A stretch of DNA of 64,000 nucleotides from Hymenobacter glacialis (GCF_001816165.1 NZ_MDZC01000014.1:62001-126000); one strand, 5' to 3'. Numbered from the stretch's first letter, positions 40,616-51,333 are shown. Numbers and translations: made by a program. The notes: generated from the sequence alone by a model not told the origin.

Positions 40616-41887
40616 TTAGTGGGGCTTCTCCTCCGGCTCGGCAGCGCCATCTGGGTAGAGCCGTCGGATGAGGCGCTCCAGCGTGAGGCCCTGCCCGATG
40701 ACGGAGAACAGCACCACGGCGTAGGTAATGGCCACGATGACGCTTTTAAAGGGCACATCGTTGCTGATGGAAAGCGCCAGGGCCACTGAGATGCCGCCGC
40801 GCAGCCCGCCCCAGGTCAGCATAATGGGCGCTTTGCTGTCCAACGTGAGCCAGCGGCGGGCCAGCCGGTAGGGCAGCCACACGGCAATGTAGCGGGACAG
40901 CAGCACCAGCACAATGGCCAGGCCGCTGATAAACCAGTACGAGGCATCGAGCTGGATAACCAGCAGCTCCACGCCAATGAGCACAAACAGCAGGGCGTTG
41001 AGAATCACGTCGATGAGTTCCCAGAACTTGTCCACGTACTCCTCGGTCTGGTGGCTCATGGCGTCCTGCCGGGCCCGGTCGCCCACGAGCAGGCCCGCCA
41101 CCACCATGGCCAGCGGGCCCGATACGTGCAGCCGCTGGGCCAGCAGGTAGCCGCCCATCACGGCGGCCAGGGTCAGAATCACCTCGGTCTGGTAGTGGTT
41201 GATGGAGCGCAGCAGCCGGTAGAGGCCGTAGCCCAGCACCAACCCAAAGAGCACCCCGCCGCCGGCTTCCTGCAAAAAGAGCATCGCAATGCCGCCCGCC
41301 CCAATGCTGTCGGGGCCGCCTAGCACAATGCGGTAAATGGTGGCAAACACCACCACGCCCACGCCGTCGTTAAAAAGCGACTCGCCCACAATGTTCAATT
41401 TCACGCTTTCCGGCAGCTTGAGGCGGGCCAGAATGCCCAGCACGGCAATGGGGTCGGTGGGCGAAATCAGGGACCCAAACAGCAGGCACATGGCGTAGCC
41501 AATTTCAAAGCCAAGCCAGTGGCTGATGTAGTACAGCCCGGTGCCGATGAGAAAGGTGCTCAGCAACACACCCACGAAGGCAAACAGCATCACCGAGCGG
41601 CGCTCCACGCGCAGCTGGGCCGCGTCGGTGTGGAAGGCGCCGGCGAAGAGCAGCAAGCTCAGCATCACGTCAAACAGCACGCGGTCGAAGTCGATGCTGG
41701 CCACGGTCTCGCGCGTGAGGGTAAACCAGGTGGGCTGCATGGCGCCCAGCCCCAGTATTACCAGCGAAAAAGCCAGAGATACCACCATGATGCCAATGGC
41801 ATCGGGCAGCTTCAGAAACCGGGTATTGAGGTAGGCAAACAGCGCCGATACCACAATGAGCAACGTAATTAGGGTAAACAAATCCAT
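40616..41887 (-). CDS. CPA1-type Na+(K+)/H+ antiporter
   Basis: 423 aa with about twelve spans. LISPTDPIAVLGILARLKLP and VGESLFNDGVGVVVF are the CPA1/NhaP motifs, including the transport Asp residues. LTWGGLRGGISVALALS contains the conserved Arg helix. Exchanges monovalent cations for protons. It begins 57 nt after the second MscS gene on the same strand, so it is likely co-transcribed as an osmotic/pH pair. Confidence 0.94.
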   Translation of the reverse strand: MDLFTLITLLIVVSALFAYLNTRFLKLPDAIGIMVVSLAFSLVILGLGAMQPTWFTLTRETVASIDFDRVLFDVMLSLLLFAGAFHTDAAQLRVERRSVMLFAFVGVLLSTFLIGTGLYYISHWLGFEIGYAMCLLFGSLISPTDPIAVLGILARLKLPESVKLNIVGESLFNDGVGVVVFATIYRIVLGGPDSIGAGGIAMLFLQEAGGGVLFGLVLGYGLYRLLRSINHYQTEVILTLAAVMGGYLLAQRLHVSGPLAMVVAGLLVGDRARQDAMSHQTEEYVDKFWELIDVILNALLFVLIGVELLVIQLDASYWFISGLAIVLVLLSRYIAVWLPYRLARRWLTLDSKAPIMLTWGGLRGGISVALALSISNDVPFKSVIVAITYAVVLFSVIGQGLTLERLIRRLYPDGAAEPEEKPH

Positions 41888-41944
41888 AAGGAAAGCTAAG
41901 GGGGTTCTACAACTGCAATTAGGGTAGCCGGCGGCAGGGCCGTC

Positions 41945-42859
41945 TTACTGGCTTGGCGCTGGTAGCGGCGTGGAGGGCGGCGTCAGGCGCTGGCTGAGCT
42001 GGTCGAGCAGCGCCGGCGACACGTCCAGGGTGCGGATGGGGAAGGGGATGACGATGTCGGCCGCATCGAAGGCACGCTTGATGCGCATAATGGCCTCGCT
42101 TTTGGCTCCCACGTAATCTACCTGCTTTTTGTAGGGAATCCAGAAGCGCAGCATGAATGTGATGGCGCTGTCGCCGAAGCCGGTAAACATGACTTCTACC
42201 GGCCGGCCGGGCACCAGGTTCGGCAGGTCCCGCATGGCGGCCAGCACTGTGTCGCGCACCTGCTCCAAGTCGGAGTCGTAGCCCACGCCGCACTCCAGGT
42301 CCACGCGGCGGTGGGTGGTGACGGTGTAGTTGGTCACGGCGCTTTCCACCACCTTGCGGTTGGGCACGCGCACCAGCTCGCCGGTGGTTTGCCGCAGGTC
42401 CAGGGTGCGCAGGTTGATGCTTTCGATGGTGCCGAAAAACTTGTCGGTTTCAATGACGTCGCCCACCGTAAAGGGCCGTTGCACGGCGATGATGATGCCG
42501 CTGATGAAGTTGGCCGCAATGTCCTGAAACGCAAAGCCCAGCGCCAGGCCGATGATGCCGACACCGGCCAGCAGCGAGGTCACGGTTTTGTCGAGGCTGA
42601 GCACCTCCAAGGTGAAAAACACCCCCAGCAGCAGCACGCCCACATAAACGACGGTGCTCACCAGGTTGTTGAGGGTGGAATGTTGCGACATGCGCGGGAG
42701 CACCTGCGCGCTGAGCTGCCGCAGCAGCCGCGCCGCATACCACGTAGCCACCAGGATTACCAAGGCAATGAGCAGGTTGGGCAGCATCAGAATGAACTGC
42801 TGCAGCCAGCGCACCAGCTTGCCAGACAAAAGGGAGAACGCGCGTTGAATATCGGTCAT
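41945..42859 (-). CDS. MscS-family mechanosensitive channel 2
   Basis: 304 aa. Spans at about 20-42, 66-90 and 95-115. GVGIIGLALGFAFQDIAANFISGI is the pore helix (TM3), then PFTVGDVIETDKFFGTIESI and VRVPNRKVVESAVTNYT. Close in length and domain order to E. coli MscS (286 aa). Upstream partner of the CPA1 antiporter gene in the same orientation. Confidence 0.95.
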   Translation of the reverse strand: MTDIQRAFSLLSGKLVRWLQQFILMLPNLLIALVILVATWYAARLLRQLSAQVLPRMSQHSTLNNLVSTVVYVGVLLLGVFFTLEVLSLDKTVTSLLAGVGIIGLALGFAFQDIAANFISGIIIAVQRPFTVGDVIETDKFFGTIESINLRTLDLRQTTGELVRVPNRKVVESAVTNYTVTTHRRVDLECGVGYDSDLEQVRDTVLAAMRDLPNLVPGRPVEVMFTGFGDSAITFMLRFWIPYKKQVDYVGAKSEAIMRIKRAFDAADIVIPFPIRTLDVSPALLDQLSQRLTPPSTPLPAPSQ

Positions 42860-43065
42860 GCAGAAACGTAGAGGAGAATGCCCATCCTACGGCTGAAGGG
42901 TAAGCCGGGGTTGGATATGATGAAGAACAGGGGGGCGGCAGACCGGTTCGGTCCGTTTCAGCGGCTGCGGAGCGCAGCTCTAAGGAATGTGGGGGGTGAA
43001 CAGGCGCCGGCCGGGGAAACGCATGCAGGTCGCCGGCTTCTAACGGCCATGAAAACGGTGCAAAA

Positions 43066-43605
43066 TCAGCGCGTCGTGCCAAATTGCGAAACCGTTTTTA
43101 CGTCCTCAACCGTCAGCTTATTTCCCTTTTCTATCTTTTTGATAATTGTGATGTCACCCGTGGTCTCCAGAACTATCATTGCTATTTCATCCAAAACAGC
43201 TATCCCTTTCTGTCGGCTTGCACTATAGATTTCTTCCACGGTAATTCGCTCCTTTTTCATTGCCTGATGGAGAAAATCGCCGTTGTAAAAAAGCAGTGAC
43301 GGGCTACTGGTAATTAATTCCTTGACGGTCTTTGTTCTGACAGACAGCCACGTAAGAACGAACTGGAAGCCAATGAGCAACGCAATTGCGGTGACCCCAT
43401 CCGCCAGCGTAATGCTTTTATTGAGCGCCAGACTGGCTAGTATCGAGCCCAGCGCTATTGTGACGATAAAATCAAAGGCATTCATTTTGGATAAAGTCCT
43501 TTTGCCTGAGACTCTCAATAAAAGTATCATGGCGCAGTACCCCAGGGTGGTCAGGACAACCGTCCTCACCATGCTCTCCCAACTGTCGAACCAAATATGT
43601 TCCAT
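43066..43605 (-). CDS. DUF421 (YetF-like) membrane protein, compositional outlier
   Basis: 179 aa. Three N-terminal spans, then a soluble domain. YCAMILLLRVSGKRTLSKMNAFDFIVTIALGSILAS is the DUF421 signature (read as GKRTLSKMNAFDFIVTIALG), and SPSLLFYNGDFLHQAMKKER marks the C-terminal domain. Its DNA is clearly richer in A/T than its neighbours (for example AAA/ATT codons and TTG/TTA Leu), suggesting acquisition or different ancestry. Function of the family is largely unknown; YetF-type proteins are linked to stress and spore membranes in Bacillus. Confidence 0.9.
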   Translation of the reverse strand: MEHIWFDSWESMVRTVVLTTLGYCAMILLLRVSGKRTLSKMNAFDFIVTIALGSILASLALNKSITLADGVTAIALLIGFQFVLTWLSVRTKTVKELITSSPSLLFYNGDFLHQAMKKERITVEEIYSASRQKGIAVLDEIAMIVLETTGDITIIKKIEKGNKLTVEDVKTVSQFGTTR

Positions 43606-43763
43606 AGTAAGGCGTTGAATTACCAGTGCTATTCGGGCAGGAAAAGGAAAAATCGATGGTACGTAGTTGGCTTGCCCAGCACCGCGTTTGGAGAAAAATC
43701 AATTCTTATACGGAAGTGATGCCCCATGCAGCGGCGTTACTGTCCCAAAAAAGGAGAAAGGCA

Positions 43764-45674
43764 CTACTCCGGCCGCTCTACCCGAAACGGGGGCGCCTGG
43801 TAGTCCGGGGGCAGGTAGTCGGCCGGAATGGTGCTGTGGCTGCCGTCGCGGGCGGCGCGGTAGTGGGGCGACATGATTTCGACCCCGGCCGCGTTGAACT
43901 GGTCCTGAATGTGCTGGTGCATGCGCGAGTAGATGGCGGCCTGTCGGCTGGCCTCGCGGGTGTAGGCGTTGAGCTGGTAGCTCACGTAAAAATCGTCGAG
44001 GCTGGTTTGCAGCACAAAGGGCTTGGGCTCCGGCAGCACCCCTTCGGCCTGTAGCGCGGCGGCCACCAGCAGCTCCTGCACCTGCGCCCAGGGCACGTCG
44101 TAGCCAATGGTGACGGTGGTGTGCAGCACCAGGCCCAGCGTGGGGGCGGCGCTGGTGTAGTTGGTGGTGTAGCTGCTCATGATGGAGGAATTCGGGATGG
44201 TGATTTCCTCGTTCTTAATGGTGCGAATGCGCGTGACCAGCAGGTTTTTCTCAATGATGTCGCCCGTCACGTCGCCGATGCGCACCCGGTCGCCGAGCTT
44301 GTAGGCCCGCATGTAAGTGAGCACCAGCCCGGCCACAATGTTGGAAAGCGAGCCCGCCGAGCCAAACGTGAACAGAAAGCCCAGAAACACCGACACGCCC
44401 TGAAACACCGGCGAATCGGAGCCCGGCAGGTAGGGGAAAATCACAATGAGCAGAAAGGCAAACACCAGCACCCGCACTATCTGGTAGGTGGGGTTGGCCC
44501 AGTCGGGGTAGAAGCCATCCAGGGTAAGCCGCCCCAGCCGGATTTCCTCTTTCAGGAAATGCAGCCCCCGCAGAAGGTAGCGAAACAGCGTGACAATGAC
44601 CACGATGGTGACCAGGTTGGGCAGGTAGTTCCAGAGCGAGAGCGCAATGCGGCGCAGCGGCGACAGCACGTACCCCAGCAGCGTATCGGCCACGTTCTGG
44701 GTGCCGGGAAATATGCTGAACAGCACCGGCAGCACCAGCGAGATGATGAGGAAAATGAGCACCCAGCGCAGCACGTTGGTGAGCAGCAGCACGCCCTCCA
44801 CCACGCGGCGCGGCGTGAGCAGCTCGTAGTTGCCGAGGCGCGCCGCGCTAAACCAGGTGGCCTCCTTGCCCAGCAGCTTGCCCTGGAGCCAGCGAAACAG
44901 CCGGTTCACCAACCGCACCACAAAGAAGAAGGCCACCAGCACCAGTATCACCAGCCCTATTTCCTTGAGGATGTTGACCAGGCTGTGCTCCTTCTTGTAA
45001 GCCGTGACGGCCTGTACGATGCGCGCCCGGTACTGGCGGGCCAGCGAGTCGCGCGGCATGTTCATCCACAGCGCGTCGTTTTCGGAAACGCTCTGCACCA
45101 CCAGCTCGCCGTACATCAGGTCAATGGTTTGCTCCGAGGGGTAGAGCTGCAGCGAATCAGCTTGAAAGCGCACGTTGGCTTCCAGGCGGCGCACTTTGTC
45201 GGCAATGAGCGCGGCCCGCTCGCGGGGCGAAAACGGCCCCAGCTTGGTGTACACCAGAAACAGCGTGTCCTGGTGCGGCACCACGGGGTAGCCGCGGGCG
45301 GTGCGCCGCAGCGAGTCGATGCGCAGGCGGGCCTGGGCGCGGCGCAGCGAGTCGGCGGCCCGCAGCGCGGTCAGCTCACGCTGCAGGGCTTGCTCGCGGG
45401 GACGGTTCTGGCCGTTTTTCAGCGTGCGCAACTCCTGCTGCAGCTCCCCGAGCCGGCTGGTTGTCTGCCGGCGTAGCGAGTCGAGCTGGCGCAGGGCGCG
45501 GGTGTCGGTGGTCAGGGCCGGGTCGCGGGCCGTGTCACCCGGCGTGCCGGGGCGGGTGGCCGGGGCAGTGGTTTGGGCCAGGGCCGGGGCACACAACCTA
45601 GCCCCCAGGCTGAATGCGAACAGCAACATGCTCAGGACAGTACGCCGGGATGAATAAGGACGGAATGGTAGCAT
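43764..45674 (-). CDS. Large MscS-family channel with periplasmic domain
   Basis: 636 aa. Signal peptide (LSMLLFAFSLGARLCAPALAQ), then a periplasmic coiled-coil domain (about 40-225; repeated R.LDSLRRQ..., ALRAADSLRRAQARL). Multiple spans follow (about 240-470), then the MscS core: SAGSLSNIVAGLVLTYMRAY, KLGDRVRIGDVTGDIIEKN and ITIPNSSIMSSYTTNY. The layout resembles MscK/MscM-type large channels. The C-terminus (about 500-636) has the MscS vestibule domain and a Pro/Tyr-rich tail. Confidence 0.93.
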   Translation of the reverse strand: MLPFRPYSSRRTVLSMLLFAFSLGARLCAPALAQTTAPATRPGTPGDTARDPALTTDTRALRQLDSLRRQTTSRLGELQQELRTLKNGQNRPREQALQRELTALRAADSLRRAQARLRIDSLRRTARGYPVVPHQDTLFLVYTKLGPFSPRERAALIADKVRRLEANVRFQADSLQLYPSEQTIDLMYGELVVQSVSENDALWMNMPRDSLARQYRARIVQAVTAYKKEHSLVNILKEIGLVILVLVAFFFVVRLVNRLFRWLQGKLLGKEATWFSAARLGNYELLTPRRVVEGVLLLTNVLRWVLIFLIISLVLPVLFSIFPGTQNVADTLLGYVLSPLRRIALSLWNYLPNLVTIVVIVTLFRYLLRGLHFLKEEIRLGRLTLDGFYPDWANPTYQIVRVLVFAFLLIVIFPYLPGSDSPVFQGVSVFLGFLFTFGSAGSLSNIVAGLVLTYMRAYKLGDRVRIGDVTGDIIEKNLLVTRIRTIKNEEITIPNSSIMSSYTTNYTSAAPTLGLVLHTTVTIGYDVPWAQVQELLVAAALQAEGVLPEPKPFVLQTSLDDFYVSYQLNAYTREASRQAAIYSRMHQHIQDQFNAAGVEIMSPHYRAARDGSHSTIPADYLPPDYQAPPFRVERPE

Positions 45675-45919
45675 TGAAGCGAGTTACGGACTCGGAAAAC
45701 AGTGATTTGGAATGCCTTGCTCGTTTGGCCCCCGCGCAGCCGAAGTACCACGGGCTGACGAAAAAGCTGATTTAAAGACAATCCTGGTTTTCAGAAATAT
45801 CATCAATAGCAGAAGGCAGAAGCAAGGTCCTCCCCTCCGCCCAAATGGCTCAGCTTATGGAAAGGTAGCGGCCGGGCCGTAATTTCCGAAAGCATGGTCT
45901 CGTTTCGGCTGGCCTGGCA

Positions 45920-47290
45920 CTATATTTTGGAGGCGGGCTGCACCAGCAGCTGTATCAGCCGGCGTTTGCCGGCGCGCACCTGCAGCCACCGGCGCAGCCG
46001 CAGCTGCTCATCGGCCGGCAGATTTCCTACCGTGCGCACGGCCACAATCACCGTGGTATCGGCCCGCAGCGAGTCGGCGGCGGGCTGCACCAGGCGGCTC
46101 AGGCCCAGTTGGCGCACAGTGGGGTGCTCGGCCTGCACCTCGCTCAGCAGCGTCGAAGCGGTGGGAAGCCCCGTCAGTTCCGGGCCATCGCCCTGGGCCA
46201 GCATCTGCTGGAGCTGGGCCAGGCGGGTATCGTAGACGGCCATGGCCTGCTCGTTGCGGCTGCGCACGTCTTCCAGCAGGCTGATGCGCATGGTCTGGGC
46301 ATCGACCGAGTCGAGCTGTGCCAGGCCCTGGCGCACCACCAGCTTGGTAGCCAGTAGCCGGTAGCGGGGCAGCGTGGCGCGGGCTTTGCGCAGCTGGGCG
46401 CGCGTGAGGCGCTGGCCCGCCAGCAGCACGTTGATGGTGCTTTCTTCGGCTACGATGCGGCGCGTGACCACGTAGGAGCCGGGCAGGTTCAGCTGCTCGT
46501 CGATAAACTGCTGGGCATTGTGCACAAACACTGTGCGCTGCACAATGCGCGCCGCCAGGTACACGCTGGGCCCGCCCGTGACCAGAGCCATGCCCCAAAT
46601 GATGAGCTGCACCCGCCGCGCCCGCGGCCGGCTCACAAAGGTGTGGTGGGGCAGGGGCAGCACGCGGCTCACCAGGAACGTAGCCAGGCTGATGAACACA
46701 CAATTGATGAAAAACAGGTACAGGGCCCCCAGCATAAACGACCAGTGCGCCGTGGCCAGCCCGTAGCCGGCCGTGCACAGCGGCGGCATGAGCGCCGTGG
46801 CAATGGCCACGCCGGGCACGGTGTTGCCCCGCTCGCGCCGAGTGAGGCCCACGGCCCCGGCTGCCCCGCCAAACAGGGCAATGAGCACGTCCCAGGTGGT
46901 GGGCTGCGTGCGGCTCAGCAGCTCGGAGCCGGCGTTGGTGAGGGGCGTAAGCCAGAAGTACAGGGCCGACACGAGCAGGCTGACGCCAGCCGCAAAAAGC
47001 AGGTTCTTGAGGCCGCGCCGAATCAGGTCGATTTCGACCGTGGCCGCCCCGAAGCCGATGCCCACGATGGGCCCCATCAGCGGGGAGATGAGCATGGCCC
47101 CGATGATAACGGCCGTGGAGTTGACGTTCAGGCCCACCGAAGCCACCAGGATGGCAAAGATGAGCACCCACAGGTTGGTGCCCCGAAACGACATGCCTTC
47201 CTTCACATCGGCCACAATGTCGGCCGGATCGGCCATATCGTGGGAAAGGTCGAAGCGCATCCGCAGCCACCGTAAAAAAGCCAGATTCAT
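45920..47290 (-). CDS. DUF389 (TIGR00341) membrane protein
   Basis: 456 aa. FRGTNLWVLIFAILVASVGLNVNSTAVIIGAMLISPLMGP (core GLNVNSTAVIIGAMLISPLM) and GIGFGAATVEIDLIRRGLKNL are the DUF389 signature, in a block of about seven spans (up to residue ~245). A soluble C-terminal domain follows (about 270-450), with a Lys/Arg/Leu-rich region and a coiled coil. Transport or signalling function unknown. It begins the same-strand run with the large MscS gene (246-nt gap). Confidence 0.9.
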   Translation of the reverse strand: MNLAFLRWLRMRFDLSHDMADPADIVADVKEGMSFRGTNLWVLIFAILVASVGLNVNSTAVIIGAMLISPLMGPIVGIGFGAATVEIDLIRRGLKNLLFAAGVSLLVSALYFWLTPLTNAGSELLSRTQPTTWDVLIALFGGAAGAVGLTRRERGNTVPGVAIATALMPPLCTAGYGLATAHWSFMLGALYLFFINCVFISLATFLVSRVLPLPHHTFVSRPRARRVQLIIWGMALVTGGPSVYLAARIVQRTVFVHNAQQFIDEQLNLPGSYVVTRRIVAEESTINVLLAGQRLTRAQLRKARATLPRYRLLATKLVVRQGLAQLDSVDAQTMRISLLEDVRSRNEQAMAVYDTRLAQLQQMLAQGDGPELTGLPTASTLLSEVQAEHPTVRQLGLSRLVQPAADSLRADTTVIVAVRTVGNLPADEQLRLRRWLQVRAGKRRLIQLLVQPASKI

Positions 47291-47672
47291 GGGTAAATGG
47301 TAAAGGAGCTAGTAAATAGAGCGTAGCCAAAGCTTGGCGCTCATACGCCGATGCGGCTGACGCTGGTTTGTGGCTTTTGGCCCCCGCGCACCGTTTTTTA
47401 GCGTACGGTTGAGCCAGGTGCCGCAAGGTCGGCATTCTATAGCTTATGCCGCGTGCCGGGCTGGGGCAGAAGGGGGGTAGTAAATTGCGCCTGCAACGGC
47501 CTTCACCGGGGGGTGGCTGGCTGGGTCTGAAGCCGCCTGCCATCACAGCACTGAACTTAAGCAAGGCCGAAAAGCCTTTTTACGTTACTCTCATTCATCA
47601 TTCTTCCGGCGGGCAGGCATGGTTTCGCCTCACCAGAGACCCTGCTGCCTACCCCGTCACTTTCTTAATTAT
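47291..47672. other. Intergenic region between divergent genes
   Basis: 380 nt between DUF389 (-) and rhodanese (+). No gene, RNA or repeat recognised. Promoters for both flanking genes are expected here. Confidence 0.4.
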
Positions 47673-48050
47673 ATGTCCTACTTCACGTTCCTGCTGCTTC
47701 CCCTTTTTGCATTTTTTGGTCTTTTTCAGGGCCCGGCGCCTGCTTACAAAAACCTTGCGCCCGCCCAGTTTTCAAAGGCCATGAGCCAGAAGGGCGTGCT
47801 GCTGCTGGACGTACGCCGGCCCGACGAGTTTGCGGGCGGCCACCTGCCCGGCGCGGTGAATATCGACGTGACTGCGCCCGACTTCGCCCAGCGCGTGGCA
47901 GCGCTCGATAAAACCCGCCCCACCTACGTGTACTGCCGCAGCGGTGCCCGCTCCACCAGGGCCGCCAATCAGCTCACCCAGGCCGGTTTTGTGCACATCT
48001 CCAACCTAATTGGAGGCGTACTGGAATGGCCTGAAAAGCTGGTGCGCTAG
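47673..48050 (+). CDS. Membrane-anchored or exported rhodanese
   Basis: 125 aa from the ATG at 47673. An N-terminal hydrophobic segment (FTFLLLPLFAFFGLF, 4-18) acts as an anchor or signal. The rhodanese domain from residue 26 is very close to the cytosolic one at 29483-29824: LLDVRRPDEF, GGHLPGAVNIDVTAPDF and YCRSGAR with Cys88. The pair are paralogues placed on opposite sides of the membrane. Transfers sulfane sulfur. The neighbouring genes are not sulfur genes. Confidence 0.92.
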   Translation: MSYFTFLLLPLFAFFGLFQGPAPAYKNLAPAQFSKAMSQKGVLLLDVRRPDEFAGGHLPGAVNIDVTAPDFAQRVAALDKTRPTYVYCRSGARSTRAANQLTQAGFVHISNLIGGVLEWPEKLVR

Positions 48051-48082
48051 TCATTATCCGGCTTACAGGTTCTACGGAAATA

Positions 48083-48147
48083 AGTGGTGGCCGCCCAGCC
48101 CGCAGCGAGAACAGTATAGTTCGCGTTGCGGGCTGGGCGCCACCACT
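48083..48147. terminator. Hairpin between convergent rhodanese and RND genes
   Basis: AGTGGTGGCCGCCCAGCCCG on the left pairs with CGGGCTGGGCGCCACCACT on the right (one bulged base). It lies between the 3' ends of the rhodanese gene (+) and the RND pump gene (-). Confidence 0.75.
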
Positions 48148-48200
48148 ATTTAGGCCGCTGCCCCATCAGTTGGTAGCAGGGAGTTCCTAAGGCCGCTTGG

Positions 48201-51200
48201 CTAGGAGATTGTAGGCTCCGGTACTACTGGCCCCGCGCCCCTGGTGCGCCCAAACCCCCAATAGAGTGCCGGCATCCCCAGCAGGTTGAGCACCGTGGAG
48301 GTGACCACGCCGCCCAGAATCACCACCGACATGGGGTGCTCGATTTCCGAGCCCGGCTCGTTGCCAGCCAGGATGATGGGTAGTAGCGCCAGCACCGAGG
48401 TCAGGGCCGTCATAATGATGGGCGAAACCCGTTCCAGCGAGCCGCGAATGATGAGCTCCTTGCTGAAGGGCATGCCCTCCTCGCGCTCCAGGTGCTGGTA
48501 GTGGCTCACCAGCATGATGCTGTTGCGGGCCGCCACGCCCAGCACCGTGATAAAGCCCACAATGGAACCCAGCGACAGCACCCCACCCGTGAGAAACGCC
48601 GCCAGCAAACAGCCCGACACGGCGAAAAACAAGCTCAGAATGCCCAGCGTAGCCAGCCGTACGGTGCCAAAGTCAGTGTAGAGCACCAGGAAAATGCCCA
48701 CCAGCGAGAGCATTACCAGCAGCGCCATGCGGTTCTGCGAGGCCTGCCGCTCGGCGTACTCGCCTAGAATTTCAGGGTGGTAGCCGGCCCCGAAGGCCAC
48801 GCCATCCACCTGCGCCTGCACGTCGCGGGCCACCGAGCCCAGGTCGCGGCCGCGAACGTTCAGCGTCACGTCGATGCGGCGGGAAGAGGCTTCGCGGGTG
48901 ATTTCGTTGGGCGTGGGCACGATGCGCACATCGGCCACTTCTTTAAGCGGCACGGCCCCGCCGCCGGGCAGGCCCACCAGCAACTCGCGCACGGCCCCAA
49001 AATCGGACCGCACGGCGGGCTGGCCCCACACGGCCACGTCGAAAATCTTCTGCTCCTGGTAGATTTCGCCCACCTTGCGGCCCTTCACCAGCGTACTGAT
49101 GACCTGGAGCACGGTGCCCGGACTCAGGCCAAAACGCGCCGCGGCTTCGGGCTTGATTTTCACCTGAATCTGGGGCACTAGGGTTTGCTGCTGCACTTTC
49201 AGGTCGACTACGCCCTCCACGCTTTCCAGCTTCGCGCCCACTTCTTTGGCCTTGGTGTAGAGCTGGTCGAGGTCGGGGCCGAAAATGCGTACCACGATGG
49301 TGGCCGAGGTGCCAGTGAGCACCTCCTTGATTCGTTCGCGCAGGTAGGTCAACAGGTCGCGGTAGAGGCCGGGGTAGCCGTCGACCACAGTTTGGATTTT
49401 GGCTACCGTGGCCTCGTAGTCCACTTTGGGGTCCACGGAAATCCAGAGTTCGGTGAAGTTCGGACCCACGACTTCATCGGCCACTTCCGCCCGGCCGATG
49501 TGGGCACCGAAGTTGCGCACGCCGGGAATGGCGCGCAGCTCCTTGCTGGCCCGGATGGTGATGCGCGACATGGCCTGCAGCGAGGTGCCGGGCTTCTCCA
49601 CCCAGTGCATCAGAAAGTCGTATTCCTTGAAGTTGGGCAGGAATTCCTGGCCAAAAAACGGCAGCGTGAGCATCGAAACTACGGCTATACCGGTCAGCGA
49701 CCAGGCCACGCGCTTGGGGCGGGCCAGCAAGCCGGGCAGCAGCCGGGCGTAGTGCCGCTTGAGCCAGGCCACTACCGGCGCATCCTTGGAATCCTTTTCG
49801 GCAGCCTTGGGCAGCAGCAGCAGCGCCAGTGCGGGCGTGAGCGTAAGGGCCACAAACAGCGAGGCCAGAATGGCCAGCACATAGGCAAAGGCCAGCGGCT
49901 GGAAAAAGGCCCCCGACAAGCCCGGCAGCAGGAAAATGGGCAGCAGCACCAGCGCCACGATAACCGAGCCGTAAATCACGGCCGAGCGCACCTCCATGCT
50001 GGCCTCGTACACCACCGCAAATGCGGTTTTGGGCGAGCCCGCTTCCTTGTTCAGCCTCAGCCGGCGCATGATGTTTTCCACGTCGATAATGGCATCGTCC
50101 ACCACCTCGCCCAGGGCAATGATGAGGCCGGCTAGTACCATCGTGTCAATGGTTTTGCCAGAGTAGCGCAGCGCCAGCGCCGCCGCAATCAGCGACGTGG
50201 GCAGCGCCAGGGCACTAATCAGGGCCGTGCGCCACTCGTAGAGGAAGAACAGCAGCACCAGCACCACCAGCACGCAGCCAATGAGCAGCGACTTGTTGAG
50301 GTTGCTCAGCGACATCTCAATAAAGGTCGCGGGCCGGAAGATGGTCGAATCGATTTCCAGCCCTTTCAGGCCGGGGCGCATGGCCTCTAGAGACGCTTCC
50401 ACCTGGCGCGTCACCTCCAGGGTGTTGGCTCCCGGCTGTTTTTCCACGATGAGCAGCAGGCCGGGCACGTCGTTAATCACGGCGTCGCCGATGGGGGCGG
50501 GAAATCCTTCCACCACCTGGGCCACTTCGCCCAGCTTGAGGCTTACGCCGTTGCGGAACGTCACGGGCATCTGGGCTAAATCGGCGGCGTCCTGGATAGC
50601 GGCACTCTGCGATACGGCCAGGCGCTGGTTGGGCGAGTCGATGAAGCCGCCGCCGGCCAGCGTGGTGGCGTCGGCTGCGGCCTTTTCCACTTCGGCCAGC
50701 GTGAGGCCCAGCGTGCGCAGCTGCTCGGGGTTCACCAGCACCTGCAGCTGCCGGTCGCGCTGGCCCCAGATGGCCACGTTGGCCACGCCGGGCACGGCCA
50801 TCAGGCGCGGGCGGATGCTCCAGCGGGCCAGCGTGGTCATTTCCACCTGCGTGAGGCTGTCGGAGGTAATGCCGATTTTCAGCACCCGGCTCGTGGACGA
50901 CAGCGGCGAAAGCATCACCGGGGGCCGGGCCACGCCGGGCAGCGTGGGCGCCACCCGCGCCAGCCGCTCCTGCACCGCCTGCCGGGCGTTGTTGATGTCA
51001 ATGCCCTGCGGGAAGTACAGCACCACCGACGACAACCCCAGCACCGATTTGGAACGAATTTTCTTCACATCGGGCGTGCCGTTCAGGGCGTTTTCCAGCG
51101 GCACGCTCACCAGGGCTTCCACCTCGGCCGTGCTCAGGCCGGGCGCTTCGGTCTGCACCTCCACGTAGGGCGGCGCAAACTCCGGAAACACGTCCAGCGG

Positions 51201-51299
51201 CGTGTTGCGCACCACCTGCAGGCCCACCACGAGCATCACCCCAAAGAGGATGACGACCACCAGCCGCAGCCGCAATGCTGATTCAATTATCCACTTCAT
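48201..51299 (-). CDS. RND efflux permease, CzcA/CusA (heavy-metal) type
   Basis: 1032 aa with twelve spans in two halves and large periplasmic loops. N-terminus [20 protein letters not shown], then [20 protein letters not shown] and [15 protein letters not shown]. The TM4 motif [18 protein letters not shown] has the charged D-D-E residues of heavy-metal RND pumps, and the second half has [20 protein letters not shown]. Exports metal cations or related compounds across the envelope. It is third in its operon, after the TolC-type and adaptor genes (order on the minus strand: TolC, adaptor, pump). Substrate not readable. Confidence 0.93.
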   Translation of the reverse strand: MKWIIESALRLRLVVVILFGVMLVVGLQVVRNTPLDVFPEFAPPYVEVQTEAPGLSTAEVEALVSVPLENALNGTPDVKKIRSKSVLGLSSVVLYFPQGIDINNARQAVQERLARVAPTLPGVARPPVMLSPLSSTSRVLKIGITSDSLTQVEMTTLARWSIRPRLMAVPGVANVAIWGQRDRQLQVLVNPEQLRTLGLTLAEVEKAAADATTLAGGGFIDSPNQRLAVSQSAAIQDAADLAQMPVTFRNGVSLKLGEVAQVVEGFPAPIGDAVINDVPGLLLIVEKQPGANTLEVTRQVEASLEAMRPGLKGLEIDSTIFRPATFIEMSLSNLNKSLLIGCVLVVLVLLFFLYEWRTALISALALPTSLIAAALALRYSGKTIDTMVLAGLIIALGEVVDDAIIDVENIMRRLRLNKEAGSPKTAFAVVYEASMEVRSAVIYGSVIVALVLLPIFLLPGLSGAFFQPLAFAYVLAILASLFVALTLTPALALLLLPKAAEKDSKDAPVVAWLKRHYARLLPGLLARPKRVAWSLTGIAVVSMLTLPFFGQEFLPNFKEYDFLMHWVEKPGTSLQAMSRITIRASKELRAIPGVRNFGAHIGRAEVADEVVGPNFTELWISVDPKVDYEATVAKIQTVVDGYPGLYRDLLTYLRERIKEVLTGTSATIVVRIFGPDLDQLYTKAKEVGAKLESVEGVVDLKVQQQTLVPQIQVKIKPEAAARFGLSPGTVLQVISTLVKGRKVGEIYQEQKIFDVAVWGQPAVRSDFGAVRELLVGLPGGGAVPLKEVADVRIVPTPNEITREASSRRIDVTLNVRGRDLGSVARDVQAQVDGVAFGAGYHPEILGEYAERQASQNRMALLVMLSLVGIFLVLYTDFGTVRLATLGILSLFFAVSGCLLAAFLTGGVLSLGSIVGFITVLGVAARNSIMLVSHYQHLEREEGMPFSKELIIRGSLERVSPIIMTALTSVLALLPIILAGNEPGSEIEHPMSVVILGGVVTSTVLNLLGMPALYWGFGRTRGAGPVVPEPTIS

Positions 51300-51333
51300 T
51301 CGATAGTGTTGAAAGTGTATTTATCATAATAGG

